Positions 25,836 to 33,722 of a stretch of DNA of 36,803 bases are shown piece by piece. The notes below the pieces were generated by a model. The model saw nothing but the letters and a program-made list of their open reading frames with translations. It did no database searches and was not told where the DNA came from. The translations under genes were made by a program, and so were the position numbers. Positions within the stretch are counted from its first letter, which is position 1. Every line of letters begins with the position of its first letter. Source of the stretch: Methanolinea sp. (GTDB lineage: Archaea > Halobacteriota > Methanomicrobia > Methanomicrobiales > Methanospirillaceae); assembly GCA_030019395.1 (NCBI GenBank), contig JASEES010000011.1:1010-37812 (forward strand), read 5' to 3'.

Positions 25836-25871
25836 TTTATAACAGTACCGGCAGATAGTAACCTGTTATAA
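25836..25871 (+). promoter_or_regulatory. mtd promoter with 9-bp inverted repeat
   Basis: The TATA box TTTATAA (25836-25842) predicts a start near 25864 and a 30-base leader. A perfect 9-bp inverted repeat (TTATAACAG at 25837-25845, CTGTTATAA at 25863-25871, 17-base spacer) covers both the TATA box and the start site. A dimeric regulator binding here would compete with TBP. The half-sites are themselves partly palindromic (TTATAA). Confidence 0.6.
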
Positions 25872-25892
25872 CCCAAAAAAGAGGTGAATTAC

Positions 25893-26732
25893 ATGGTTGT
25901 GAAAGTAGGAGTTGCTAAGCTGGGCAATATCGCGAGTGGTGTGATGGCCGAGCTCCTCCTCGATGAGAGAGCTGACCGTGAGGACATGCAGACATTCATG
26001 GCCACGAGCGGGACGAAACTCCAGCCCGAGGACATTGACCGGGTCGTCAACAACATGATTGCCTGGAAACCTGACTTTGCCATCGTTGTCTCTCCAAACG
26101 GCGTCCTTCCCGGACCCACCGGTGCCCGCGAGAGACTGGCAGCTGCCGGTATCCCGACGGTCTTCATCACCGATGACGTGACGACAAAGAAGGAATGGGC
26201 CGAGATCAAGGACGGCAAGTTCGGGTATATCATCATGAAGGGAGACGCCATGATCGGGGCACGCAGGGAGTTCCTCGACCCCATCGAGATGGCGGATTAC
26301 AATGGTAACCTGATCAAGGTCCTCTCCGTCACAGGTGCTTTCCGCAAGCTCCAGACGGCCCTGGACCAGATCATCGACCAGGTCAAGGCCGGGAAGAAGG
26401 GTGCAGAACTCGTACTGCCCAAGCTCGTGGTCACCTCTGACAAGGCTGTCGAGGGAGAATTCACGAACCCGTATGCAATGGCCAAGGCCCGCGCAGCCTA
26501 CGAGATTGCCCAGTCTGTCGCAATGGTCAACGTCAAGGGCTGTTTCATGACAAAGGAGTGGGAGAAGTACATCCCGATTGTCTGTTCCGCGCACGAGATG
26601 ATGCGGATCGCTGCTGCACTCTGTGACGAGGCCAGGGAGCTTGAGAAGGCCTGCGACGGTGTTGTCCGCAAACCCCACAAGAAGGACGGCGTCATCGTCT
26701 CGAAGACCAAGCTCATCAGCAAACCCGAGTAA
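25893..26732 (+). CDS. mtd: F420-dependent methylene-H4MPT dehydrogenase
   Basis: Mtd reversibly reduces methenyl-H4MPT to methylene-H4MPT with reduced F420, step four of CO2-to-methane conversion. The 279-residue protein starts [31 protein letters not shown] and includes [17 protein letters not shown] and the C-terminal [21 protein letters not shown], all typical of Mtd. ATG 25893 is chosen over an in-frame GTG at 25884 because that GTG is part of the SD GAGGTGA (25881-25887). It is single-gene, with its own promoter and a T8 terminator. Confidence 0.97.
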   Translation: MVVKVGVAKLGNIASGVMAELLLDERADREDMQTFMATSGTKLQPEDIDRVVNNMIAWKPDFAIVVSPNGVLPGPTGARERLAAAGIPTVFITDDVTTKKEWAEIKDGKFGYIIMKGDAMIGARREFLDPIEMADYNGNLIKVLSVTGAFRKLQTALDQIIDQVKAGKKGAELVLPKLVVTSDKAVEGEFTNPYAMAKARAAYEIAQSVAMVNVKGCFMTKEWEKYIPIVCSAHEMMRIAAALCDEARELEKACDGVVRKPHKKDGVIVSKTKLISKPE

Positions 26733-26742
26733 ACCCAAAAAC

Positions 26743-26750
26743 TTTTTTTT
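26743..26750 (+). terminator. Oligo-T terminator of mtd
   Basis: An eight-T run starts ten bases after the mtd stop, the same arrangement as behind mtrH. Confidence 0.6.
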
Positions 26751-26812
26751 GTTTTCATGGCGTTTCATGACCCGGCAGGATATCCGGGTAATCATCCGGC
26801 GTATCCTTTTCT

Positions 26813-27736
26813 TCAGCCTTTCCTGTAATAATGCCCGAGTTCCTCGGGGAGCGTGAGTATCACGGGTTCCTGGTGAATCCGCTCCATGAACGCAGAATCA
26901 CTTGTCGAGGAAACGTTCGGGTTAATTCGCGAGATAACAGAACAAAACCCGCGAAAACCGTTTTCCGTCTTCCTGTTGTCAAAAAAGAGTGACATGTTGA
27001 AAGCGTGTGTACCGAGGCTGCGGTACATGCGCAGGACCGAGAGGAGCCCTTTGACAAAAGTGCCGATGTAGGGCTCAAAATCAGGCATCGTTGATACCGG
27101 CAGGACCGCCCTGACTTCCCTCTCGCCGAGGGGAACGGCCTGGGCCATCCAGATGATCTCGTCCCCGAAGAGAAACCGCTCGCTGTTGCGTTCGTGCTCG
27201 ATGAGCCTGTCCCAGTAATTTTCTCCGTGCCTTATCAGGAAACGGAATCCACCCTCCATGTACCGTTCGGCAAGGACGGCCGGCCTCCTGTCCACGAGCC
27301 CCTGGAGGTGGGGGTGCGCAATACTCGCCCCTGCCGAGGGAAGGTAATTCCAGTTGATGCTCGGGTAACCGGACTGGCCACCGAGTGACTGCACCTGTCC
27401 CGTCAGCGCATCTTCTATCTGCCGGGGAGAAAACCCGTCGACACTGTGTGCACGGGTTATGATCGTGACGGTGTGCCATTCGGCAAACGGGAAGAGGTTC
27501 GGGAATGTCAGGCTCTCGCCGACGGAAATGCGTGTCCCGTTGGAAAAGGTCGGCGTTACCCTCTCCACCTCTCCCTCGCAGAACGGGCACCGCGCCGGAA
27601 CGGGAGGAGGAACGTATGCTGCATCCAGCCTGCGGTTCAACCTCGCGGGAGATATCTTGCAGCGGAGTCCGGAGACGTGTTCTTCCCGGAACTGGATTCT
27701 GGTGGTTCCGGACCTGACCTCGGTGATGGTGAACAT
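26813..27736 (-). CDS. GalT-like (galactose-1-phosphate uridylyltransferase family) protein
   Basis: The 307-residue protein has the GalT/HIT-superfamily layout: a Zn-type CPFCEG (Cys50, Cys53) and the nucleotidyl-transfer motif SAGASIAHPHLQ, with HPHLQ at 141-145 holding the catalytic His. GalT moves UMP between UDP-glucose and galactose-1-phosphate; related enzymes act as ADP- or UDP-sugar phosphorylases. Without a galactose pathway here the sugar is unknown, and a role in making sugar nucleotides for S-layer glycans or cofactors is a guess. It lies downstream of mer on the same strand, after a terminator-like hairpin, and converges with mtd. Confidence 0.85.
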   Translation of the reverse strand: MFTITEVRSGTTRIQFREEHVSGLRCKISPARLNRRLDAAYVPPPVPARCPFCEGEVERVTPTFSNGTRISVGESLTFPNLFPFAEWHTVTIITRAHSVDGFSPRQIEDALTGQVQSLGGQSGYPSINWNYLPSAGASIAHPHLQGLVDRRPAVLAERYMEGGFRFLIRHGENYWDRLIEHERNSERFLFGDEIIWMAQAVPLGEREVRAVLPVSTMPDFEPYIGTFVKGLLSVLRMYRSLGTHAFNMSLFFDNRKTENGFRGFCSVISRINPNVSSTSDSAFMERIHQEPVILTLPEELGHYYRKG

Positions 27737-27769
27737 TGGGTCCCTGGCCTCTCCTGGGCCTCCGGATGG

Positions 27770-27803
27770 AAAAATAAGTGGGTTTTATCCCCTTGAAAAG
27801 GGG
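27770..27803 (-). terminator. Terminator of mer
   Basis: On the minus strand a 6-bp hairpin (27803-27798 / 27794-27789, loop of three) follows the mer stop closely, with T5 at 27774-27770. The same T/A-rich stretch may serve as the TATA region of the GalT-like gene. Confidence 0.5.
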
Positions 27804-27806
27804 TGC

Positions 27807-28796
27807 CTAGACAATGTACTTGCCGAGCAGCCGGATCGAATTGGTCATGTCCGGGCCGAGAGGTGACCCGAAGATGATCTGGGTGACACCAGCCTTTGCA
27901 AGGTCCTCGCACTTCTGCTTGACGGTGTCCGGAGTCCCGGCGATGGTGAATGCGTCGATGATCTTGTCGTCAACGTTCTCTCCGGCAGTCTTGAAGTCGA
28001 ACTTGGCCAGGGCTGCCTTGATGGTTGCCACCTTGTTCGCATCGAGGCCGTGGCGCTGGATCAGCTCGGGAGGAGACCCTGCAGCGATAAATGCAGCCAC
28101 TATCTTGGCCGCATTGCGGGCCTTCTTCTCGTTCATGTCGATGGACATCGCAGTGTAGGCACCGACATCAAAGTTCTTCTTGCCGACCTTGTCACAGGCT
28201 GCCTTGATGATCGGGATTGCAACGGCAAAGTCCTTCGGGTTCGAGGCGTTGATCAGTGCACCGTCACCGACCGTTCCTGCAAGTTCGAGGACTTTCGGTC
28301 CCTGGGCACCGATGTAGATCGGGATTCCCTTCTTGCCCGGCAGGGTGACACCGGTGAGCTTGGCGCCATCATAGTCAAAGAACTCCATGCCGGATTTCTT
28401 GACCTCTTCACCCGCAACAAGCCTGCGGATCTGGGTTACTGCCTCGTTGAGCCTTGCGACCGGCTTGACCGGGTTGATGGCAAGCTTGGGCAGCGTGGAG
28501 AGGTCCCCGGGGCCGATACCGAGCACTGCACGACCGTCGGATATCTCGTTGAGAGTGCAGACAAAGGAGGCCATTGCTGCAGGCGTGTCGGTAAAGGCGT
28601 TCATGATACCCGGACCCATCTTGAGCGTCGTGGTGTTTGCCGCGATCATGGCAAGGGTGGGGTAGCAGTGGCGGTTGTTGTAGTGGTTGGTAATCCATGC
28701 ATAGTCAATGTCTTTTGACTCTGCGAGTTTGCAGTAGTTCACGACCTGCTTGACATTGACTGCGCCTGGTACGAACTCTATTCCATAGGTTGTCAA
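27807..28796 (-). CDS. mer: F420-dependent methylene-H4MPT reductase
   Basis: Mer reduces methylene-H4MPT to methyl-H4MPT with F420H2, the step feeding Mtr. The 329-residue protein is in the bacterial luciferase-like superfamily: YGIEFVPG at the start, ITNHYNNRHCYPTLAMIA, LGIGPGDLSTLPKLAINPVKPVARL, and GSPLGPDMTNSIRLLGKYIV at the end. The best start is TTG 28796 (MTTYGIEFVPG), because the SD GAGGTG at 28811-28806 lies nine bases upstream. The GTG at 28808 overlaps that SD, and the longer frame to 28880 runs through the TATA box (28842-28833). TTG is an unusual start for such a highly expressed gene. Confidence 0.95.
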   Translation of the reverse strand: MTTYGIEFVPGAVNVKQVVNYCKLAESKDIDYAWITNHYNNRHCYPTLAMIAANTTTLKMGPGIMNAFTDTPAAMASFVCTLNEISDGRAVLGIGPGDLSTLPKLAINPVKPVARLNEAVTQIRRLVAGEEVKKSGMEFFDYDGAKLTGVTLPGKKGIPIYIGAQGPKVLELAGTVGDGALINASNPKDFAVAIPIIKAACDKVGKKNFDVGAYTAMSIDMNEKKARNAAKIVAAFIAAGSPPELIQRHGLDANKVATIKAALAKFDFKTAGENVDDKIIDAFTIAGTPDTVKQKCEDLAKAGVTQIIFGSPLGPDMTNSIRLLGKYIV

Positions 28797-28798
28797 GG

Positions 28799-28842
28799 TT
28801 CCATTCACCTCATGGAATAGTATCGAACGAAGATTTAAATAC
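28799..28842 (-). promoter_or_regulatory. mer promoter and SD-containing hairpin
   Basis: TATA TATTTAAATC (minus, 28842-28833) predicts a start near 28812. A 6-bp stem (28817-28812 / 28804-28799) has a seven-base loop GAGGTGA containing the SD. If transcription begins slightly upstream of 28817 the hairpin forms in mRNA; otherwise it may act as a DNA operator. Confidence 0.5.
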
Positions 28843-29158
28843 GTTATGATTTTCTTTTCCCCAAACCTTTGGCTAATCACCGGCTCATGTTAAAATAACA
28901 AATATTGGGGTTCAGTTCCTGAAAATCCTGCATCCTCCGGGGAAAAACGCACTGGTCTTTTCATTGGAGGGATTGAATGTGCGGGCCTTCCTGCAGTGGC
29001 CCGCATAGATCCTGCAGTACCTGAATTGACCTTGTGTGATCCAAAAATTGTATTTTTTCTCCAATCCGCCCTGATACACGGGGGAGAACGGTTATTGCGG
29101 AAACAGAAGTGCTTTATCGTAACAGGAAAAAAACTCACAGGAACGGAAGAAGGCGATC

Positions 29159-30334
29159 ATGCGCATTCTTGCAATCGGTCTTGGCGGGGCGGGCTCGCGT
29201 ATCATCGACAAACTGCTTGAGCATGACAGGATGAGTGCAATACACTGCGTCGAAGGACTCGCCGCGGATAGTGATGCAGATGAGCTTGCGTCGCTTGAGA
29301 TGGTACCTGCTGGCCGCCGTCTCTTCTTTTCCCCGCTCGATCCCTCTCAACCTGATGATATAGCGGCACACCTTCCAAAGGAGGAGATCCTTTCTCACCT
29401 CCAGGCAATGGACGATGGTGATATCGATGCACTGGTACTCTGCTGCGGACTTGGGGGTACCCATGCCTTGGTTGCCCCGGATCTCGTTTCTTTCCTGAAA
29501 AAATCCCTCGTGGAACCGGTATTTGGGTTATGTACACTGCCCCGGGGAAGCGAGGGAGACCTCTGCCTTGCTCGTGCTCTTGACCAGCTGGATATGCTCC
29601 TCGCAACGCTTGACGGGATCATTGTCTTTGATAATGAGGCATGGAAAGAGAAGGTCCCCGCAATCACCGAACCTGAAACAGCGCTGGATGCAGATGCCAT
29701 TGCCGGAAAACTGCTCGAAAAGTTACGTCCTGACATTCCAAGGAAACCCGTCGATCCCTTCCATGAGGCGATGGATACTCTCATCGCCAGGAGACTATCG
29801 CTCCTGCTCCGGGCCGGCGAATGTTCCATGCGGGAGCCGGACAACCTCCCGGAAGTAGTGCTCGATGCCGGGGAGATCCTCAATACCATCCAGGGGATGG
29901 GCCTCCTGACAATAGGGTATGCCAGGGAGGAACTCCCTCCTGCCCGCCCGTTGGACCATATTCTCCGTTTCGGTCCGCATACCCGTTCTGTCAGGGAATG
30001 CCATGTGAAAGCGTCACGGGTCGTCGACCTTGCAAAAAGGGCGGTGTTCCAGGAGATTTCAGCCGACACCGACCTTTCCCAGGTAAAAAAGGCCCTCATC
30101 CTCATCGCGGGTCCGAGCCACGAGATGAGCATGAAAGGGTTCATGACGGTACGGAGGTGGCTTGACAGGAGTATCCAGGGCCTCGAACTCCGTTCCGGCG
30201 ATTACCCCGTGAAGGAGACGAGGTACCTTGGCGTCCTCGTCATCCTTGCAGGGATGGAGACCCTGCCCCGCATCGGGGAATTGCGCAGGACAAGGGAGCG
30301 TTTGCAGGAAGAAAACGGAACGAAAAAAGTTTAG
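29159..30334 (+). CDS. Non-canonical FtsZ/tubulin superfamily protein
   Basis: The 391-residue protein begins MRILAIGLGGAGSRIIDKLLEH, the GxGGxG nucleotide-binding start of FtsZ and CetZ. Around 95-105 it has CGLGGTHAL in place of the tubulin signature GGGTGTG. It continues CTLPRGSEGDLCLARALDQLDMLLATLDGIIVFDNE, as in FtsZ. The T7 catalytic-loop region reads LPEVVLDAGEILNTIQGMG, with D..E rather than NxDxxD. So the fold is clear, but the GTP-binding loop is altered. It is neither a normal FtsZ nor an obvious CetZ. A cytoskeletal or regulatory role is likely; function unknown. It has its own promoter area (GCTTTATCG near 29111) and converges with nrpR, the stop codons overlapping in TTAG. Confidence 0.82.
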   Translation: MRILAIGLGGAGSRIIDKLLEHDRMSAIHCVEGLAADSDADELASLEMVPAGRRLFFSPLDPSQPDDIAAHLPKEEILSHLQAMDDGDIDALVLCCGLGGTHALVAPDLVSFLKKSLVEPVFGLCTLPRGSEGDLCLARALDQLDMLLATLDGIIVFDNEAWKEKVPAITEPETALDADAIAGKLLEKLRPDIPRKPVDPFHEAMDTLIARRLSLLLRAGECSMREPDNLPEVVLDAGEILNTIQGMGLLTIGYAREELPPARPLDHILRFGPHTRSVRECHVKASRVVDLAKRAVFQEISADTDLSQVKKALILIAGPSHEMSMKGFMTVRRWLDRSIQGLELRSGDYPVKETRYLGVLVILAGMETLPRIGELRRTRERLQEENGTKKV

Positions 30335-31278
30335 TCCTGGATAATCCGTGAAAAAGGGATTGTCCCCGCTCCGATTTCTGTCCGTATCGGGACCTTCTTT
30401 TCGTATGCGTGGGCCACAAGGTTCATTCCCGAATATGCCACGAGTGCCAGCCTGTAGGGGTCCAGGACGAGGTTGAACACCGAGCTTCCCATGGCAACGG
30501 GAAATGAAAACCCGGCTTTCTTCATTCGTGCAACGATCTCGCGGGCCCTGTTCTCGGCAAGGGCCGGAATCTCGCGGACGTTTGCAAGTGCAGTCCCCGA
30601 GCCGGTCGAGACAAGGGAGGACAGTGATGTCAGTCCCGACGAGATGAAGAGCTGGAGGGGGTCTATCGTTGTCCCCCGGTACCCTATCAGGTCCACGAAG
30701 TGGGTAGCCTCGTCATGCTGCATGGCAAGCCGGCCTCCATATGCCATCCGGACAGGGATCCCTTCCCTGCGGAACACACCATCCATGGTGATGCTGCAGA
30801 TGCTCAGAATACCGGCACTTCCATGGGGGATCCTCGGGTCGTTATCGATGACCCGGTACCCGGAAAAAAAGCCCCATTTTCTTGCAACTATCTCGTCGAA
30901 TGCGGCCGTTGCATCGGCAAGCCTCTCCTCCGGTACGATGGAGAGGTTATAGGCCACGTCACCGGTGGAGGTCTCGGGGTTGAAGGAACACCTGTAGGCA
31001 AGACGTTCCAGTTTGGAGATGATGAAACCCACGCGGTCTCCGACGAGGGCGTTTTCCGTCTCCTCGTGGCCATAGGGTGTCAGTACCCTCCCCATGTTCC
31101 CGACCTTTTTCGTAAACCCCATCTCGTCGAGGTATCGGAGGTAGTACTGGACTGCCCGGTCACTCAGGACAAAACCCCTCTCGGCCATCAGTTCCGAGAG
31201 CCTCTTTGCACCCATCGGTTCCGTGTGTTCCTTCAATATGCGGAGAATCTCGATGTACTTTCTCTCTGTGCGGATCAT
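30331..31278 (-). CDS. nrpR: NrpR family nitrogen regulator (single NRD domain)
   Basis: NrpR represses nif and glnA in methanogens and is released by 2-oxoglutarate. The 315-residue protein has a winged helix (about 1-70: ERKYIEILRILKEHTEPMGAKRLSELM, then AVQYYLRYLDEMGF) and one NrpR regulatory domain (DUF128, about 80-310: GRVGFIIS-like region, SAGILSICSITMDGVF, EIPALAENRAREIV). The M. maripaludis protein has two such domains; Methanosarcina splits them into NrpRI (HTH + one NRD) and NrpRII. This is the NrpRI form, so an NrpRII partner would be expected elsewhere. The start follows the dcd-like stop immediately (31278/31279). Confidence 0.9.
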   Translation of the reverse strand: MIRTERKYIEILRILKEHTEPMGAKRLSELMAERGFVLSDRAVQYYLRYLDEMGFTKKVGNMGRVLTPYGHEETENALVGDRVGFIISKLERLAYRCSFNPETSTGDVAYNLSIVPEERLADATAAFDEIVARKWGFFSGYRVIDNDPRIPHGSAGILSICSITMDGVFRREGIPVRMAYGGRLAMQHDEATHFVDLIGYRGTTIDPLQLFISSGLTSLSSLVSTGSGTALANVREIPALAENRAREIVARMKKAGFSFPVAMGSSVFNLVLDPYRLALVAYSGMNLVAHAYEKKVPIRTEIGAGTIPFSRIIQD

Positions 31279-31716
31279 TCATCTCGCCTGTATGACTCCC
31301 ATGCTGTCCTGGTACCTGCCATCGTATCCCTTTTCGCCGTCCGTGACCTGGAAAAAGATGATCTGGGCCACCCTCTCATTTTTCCTGAGAGTCAGGTGTT
31401 CACGTCCCATGTTCACGAGGCAGAGGGTGAGCTGACCCCGGAAACCGGGGTCAACAAAGCCTGCCGTGAGTATCACCCCCATCCTCCCGAATGTCGACCT
31501 GCACCGGAGAGTTGCCGCAATGTCCCTTGGCAGTTCGACTCTCTCGAGGGTATTGACGAGCGTGCACACTGCCGGCGGCAGGATAAAGTCCCCGCCGACC
31601 CGCAGGTCATAGGATGCGGGCTGCTGACACTCCTCGCTGTAAGGATCGATGACAAGGAAGCCCTCCCGGCTGTCGGGCCCGATGCGCCTCCTGATCTCGG
31701 ATGCAGAAAGGATCAT
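31279..31716 (-). CDS. dcd: dCTP deaminase / dUTPase family protein
   Basis: This protein belongs to the dCTP deaminase-dUTPase fold, which makes dUMP or dUTP for thymidylate synthesis. The 145 residues include ASYDLRVGGDFILP, the substrate loop RCRSTFGRMG (71-80) and TAGFVDPGFRGQLTL (84-98). In dCTP deaminases the residue after the last L is the catalytic Glu (TLE); here it is Cys99 (LTLCL). The Asp of VDPGF (Asp89), also used in dUTPases, is kept. At 145 residues it is short for the deaminase (about 190), nearer the dUTPase size. Activity could be dUTPase, both or neither. It precedes nrpR with no gap and probably shares its transcript. Confidence 0.8.
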   Translation of the reverse strand: MILSASEIRRRIGPDSREGFLVIDPYSEECQQPASYDLRVGGDFILPPAVCTLVNTLERVELPRDIAATLRCRSTFGRMGVILTAGFVDPGFRGQLTLCLVNMGREHLTLRKNERVAQIIFFQVTDGEKGYDGRYQDSMGVIQAR

Positions 31717-31743
31717 GGTTAGAGATTATTTCCGCAGAAAATG

Positions 31744-31752
31744 CTTAATATG
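31744..31752 (+). promoter_or_regulatory. TATA box of the tRNA-Arg gene
   Basis: CTTAATATG is centred about 26 bases before the first tRNA base, the usual spacing for an archaeal tRNA promoter. Confidence 0.55.
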
Positions 31753-31774
31753 TTGTCCTCCCAACGCCTCTTCC

Positions 31775-31846
31775 GGATCCATGGGGTAGAGGACATCCTC
31801 TTGGGCTTCGGACCCAAGGACGCGGGTTCGATTCCCGCTGGGTCCG
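31775..31846 (+). tRNA. tRNA-Arg (UCG)
   Basis: The 72-base sequence folds as a cloverleaf. Acceptor GGATCCA pairs with TGGGTCC (one G-U). The D arm is GGGT...TCCT. The anticodon stem TTGGG/CCCAA encloses loop CTTCGGA with anticodon TCG, which reads Arg CGN codons. The T arm GCGGG-TTCGATT-CCCGC and discriminator G73 complete it. No CCA is encoded, and no intron is seen. A T/C-rich stretch follows as terminator. Confidence 0.93.
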
Positions 31847-31993
31847 CTCTTCTTTCCTCCTGTCATGGCAAGCATGGTCAAATCCGGAGGCTCTTTTCCG
31901 TTTGATTGCCCCGATGCCACCACATTCACATGTCCCTGGGAAAAGAGGGGGACGTTGATGAAGAGAATAAAAACCGGTTTGGTGTGCCTTCAT

Positions 31994-33520
31994 TTACGTC
32001 CAGCGCGTGTCCTGCGGGACACGGTCGAGGAGCATCCCCTCGACGACCACAGGCATGAGCTGCCGTCCCTCCTCTATCGCTTTCTGGAGCCTCCAGCTTC
32101 TCTCTGCATATATCGTAAAGATTGGCTCCCCTTTTTCGACGCGGTTGCCTTTCTTTGCATGGAGGAGGAGGCCTGCACCCTTGTCATGCGGTGCACCGGC
32201 GGTGCGGGCAAGGCTGATTAATGCCTTGTTGTTGAGCTCGATCACGTACCCTGTCGCAGGAGCATTGACGACGAACTGGTGCCTTCCCGGTTCTATATCG
32301 TCTGATTTCACGTTGGGATCTCCACCCTGGATCTCGATGATCTGGCGGAGCTTCTTCAGCGCATCACCCTTCTTCACAATCTCTGCAGCCATCTCCGCTC
32401 CTTTCCACCTGGCTGCCTTGCCCGACATCTCGAGGGCCATACCGGCGATTGACACGCTCTTTTGCAGGAGCGATCCGGGACTCCCTGCACCCTCGAGGAT
32501 ACGGAGAGCCTCGATGACCTCCAGTTTCGGGCCGATTGCCCGCCCAACGGGAGAATCACCGTATGTTATCGCGCATTCCACCTGTATCTTCAGGCGGTCT
32601 CCAAGCTCGATGAACTCGCGGGCGAGTCTCCTCCCATCCTGGACTGTCTTTACCTTTGCATGGGTTCCGACAGGGATATCGATCACGGCGAGGTCGGCAC
32701 CGACTGCAAACTTCTTGGCCATGACACTTGCAAGCATCTGGCCCCTTGCATCGATCCGGAAGGGATATTCCTGTATGATGATCTTGTCGTCGGCTGGTGC
32801 AATATTGGTCGCCCCGCCCCAGACGATCGCTCCTCCCACTTTCTCGGTCATCTGCTGGACTTCTGCGGCAGAAAAGTTGACCGGGGCGAGGACTTCCATC
32901 AAGTCCGCCGTTCCCCCGGCCCCGGTTATGGCGCGGGAACTGGTCTTGGGTATCTTCAGGCCGCTCGCAGCGATGATGGGTACAACCAGGAGCGAGATCT
33001 TGTTGCCCGGAACCCCGCCGATGGAATGCTTGTCCACGATCGGGTGGGTGTGGAAACGCAGTCTCTCACCCGTATCGACCATAGCCCGGGTGAGGTGCTC
33101 CACCTCGTCCATGTCCATCTCGTTGATATAGCAGGCCGTGATGTAAGCTGTCAGTTCCGCAGCCGAGAGGTTGTCCTCGACGACATCCCTGATTATCGCG
33201 TATGTCTCCTCCTTCGAAAGGTGCTCGCCATCCATCTTCTTCCGGATGAAGTCCAGCGTTACGGGCCTTTCCGCCCTCCTCACCTCGACCGCACTCCCTT
33301 CGGTGACCTGCAGCCGTTCGTTGGTGATCCGGTAAATCCCGATCGTCCCTTTCGGCAGGAGCGATGTTGTCGTGTCAACGAAAGCTGCGACTGTAACACC
33401 ACTTCCTTCATTGAGAATCTGGACGCGGTCCCCGGGCATGACCCCGATATTTCCGGCATCTTCCGTGTGCAGGAGGACTTCCCGCGTCCCGATGTCCATC
33501 AGTTTGACTGTAAGTTTCAT
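31994..33520 (-). CDS. AMP phosphorylase (thymidine phosphorylase family)
   Basis: Archaeal AMP phosphorylase cleaves AMP (also CMP/UMP) with phosphate to the base and ribose-1,5-bisphosphate. This feeds R15P isomerase and type III RuBisCO in the archaeal nucleoside monophosphate pathway. The 508-residue protein has the family's extra N-terminal domain (about 1-85, [21 protein letters not shown]) before the phosphorylase core: [55 protein letters not shown], and a C-terminal [19 protein letters not shown] domain. Length fits (about 500). ATG 33520 is chosen because the homologous start is MKLTVK; the frame opens to 33544. The partner genes are not in this window. The TATA region is near 33607 (minus). 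Confidence 0.93.
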   Translation of the reverse strand: MKLTVKLMDIGTREVLLHTEDAGNIGVMPGDRVQILNEGSGVTVAAFVDTTTSLLPKGTIGIYRITNERLQVTEGSAVEVRRAERPVTLDFIRKKMDGEHLSKEETYAIIRDVVEDNLSAAELTAYITACYINEMDMDEVEHLTRAMVDTGERLRFHTHPIVDKHSIGGVPGNKISLLVVPIIAASGLKIPKTSSRAITGAGGTADLMEVLAPVNFSAAEVQQMTEKVGGAIVWGGATNIAPADDKIIIQEYPFRIDARGQMLASVMAKKFAVGADLAVIDIPVGTHAKVKTVQDGRRLAREFIELGDRLKIQVECAITYGDSPVGRAIGPKLEVIEALRILEGAGSPGSLLQKSVSIAGMALEMSGKAARWKGAEMAAEIVKKGDALKKLRQIIEIQGGDPNVKSDDIEPGRHQFVVNAPATGYVIELNNKALISLARTAGAPHDKGAGLLLHAKKGNRVEKGEPIFTIYAERSWRLQKAIEEGRQLMPVVVEGMLLDRVPQDTRWT

Positions 33521-33673
33521 TATCCCCGTCTCCCGCAGAATCAAAACCTTTTTCCCTGTGCCGAAGGCCCCTGACCCGTCCGGCCGGAGAAGAATCTTTC
33601 TTCCTTAAATTCCGTCCTCCGGACTAATAGTGGTTTTGTGTCCGGGCAGAAAGGTGTAAATGAATCACTGTAT

Positions 33674-33701
33674 CCTGCCGGAGGCAGGGTTCGAGAAAAA
33701 A
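33674..33701 (-). terminator. Terminator of the S-layer gene
   Basis: On the minus strand T6 (33701-33696) follows the S-layer stop by about 20 bases, then a 6-bp hairpin (33688-33683 / 33679-33674, loop of three). The T-run-then-hairpin order is the same as behind mtrH. Confidence 0.5.
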
Positions 33702-33722
33702 GTGAGGATTTTTGATGTTCTT

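Noticed and set aside
30700-31722. 340-codon frame antisense to nrpR and the dcd-like gene
   Set aside because: Spans two real genes in opposite orientation and has no recognised domain.
32462-33574. Long open frame antisense to AMP phosphorylase
   Set aside because: Shadow frame over a well-supported gene, no motif.
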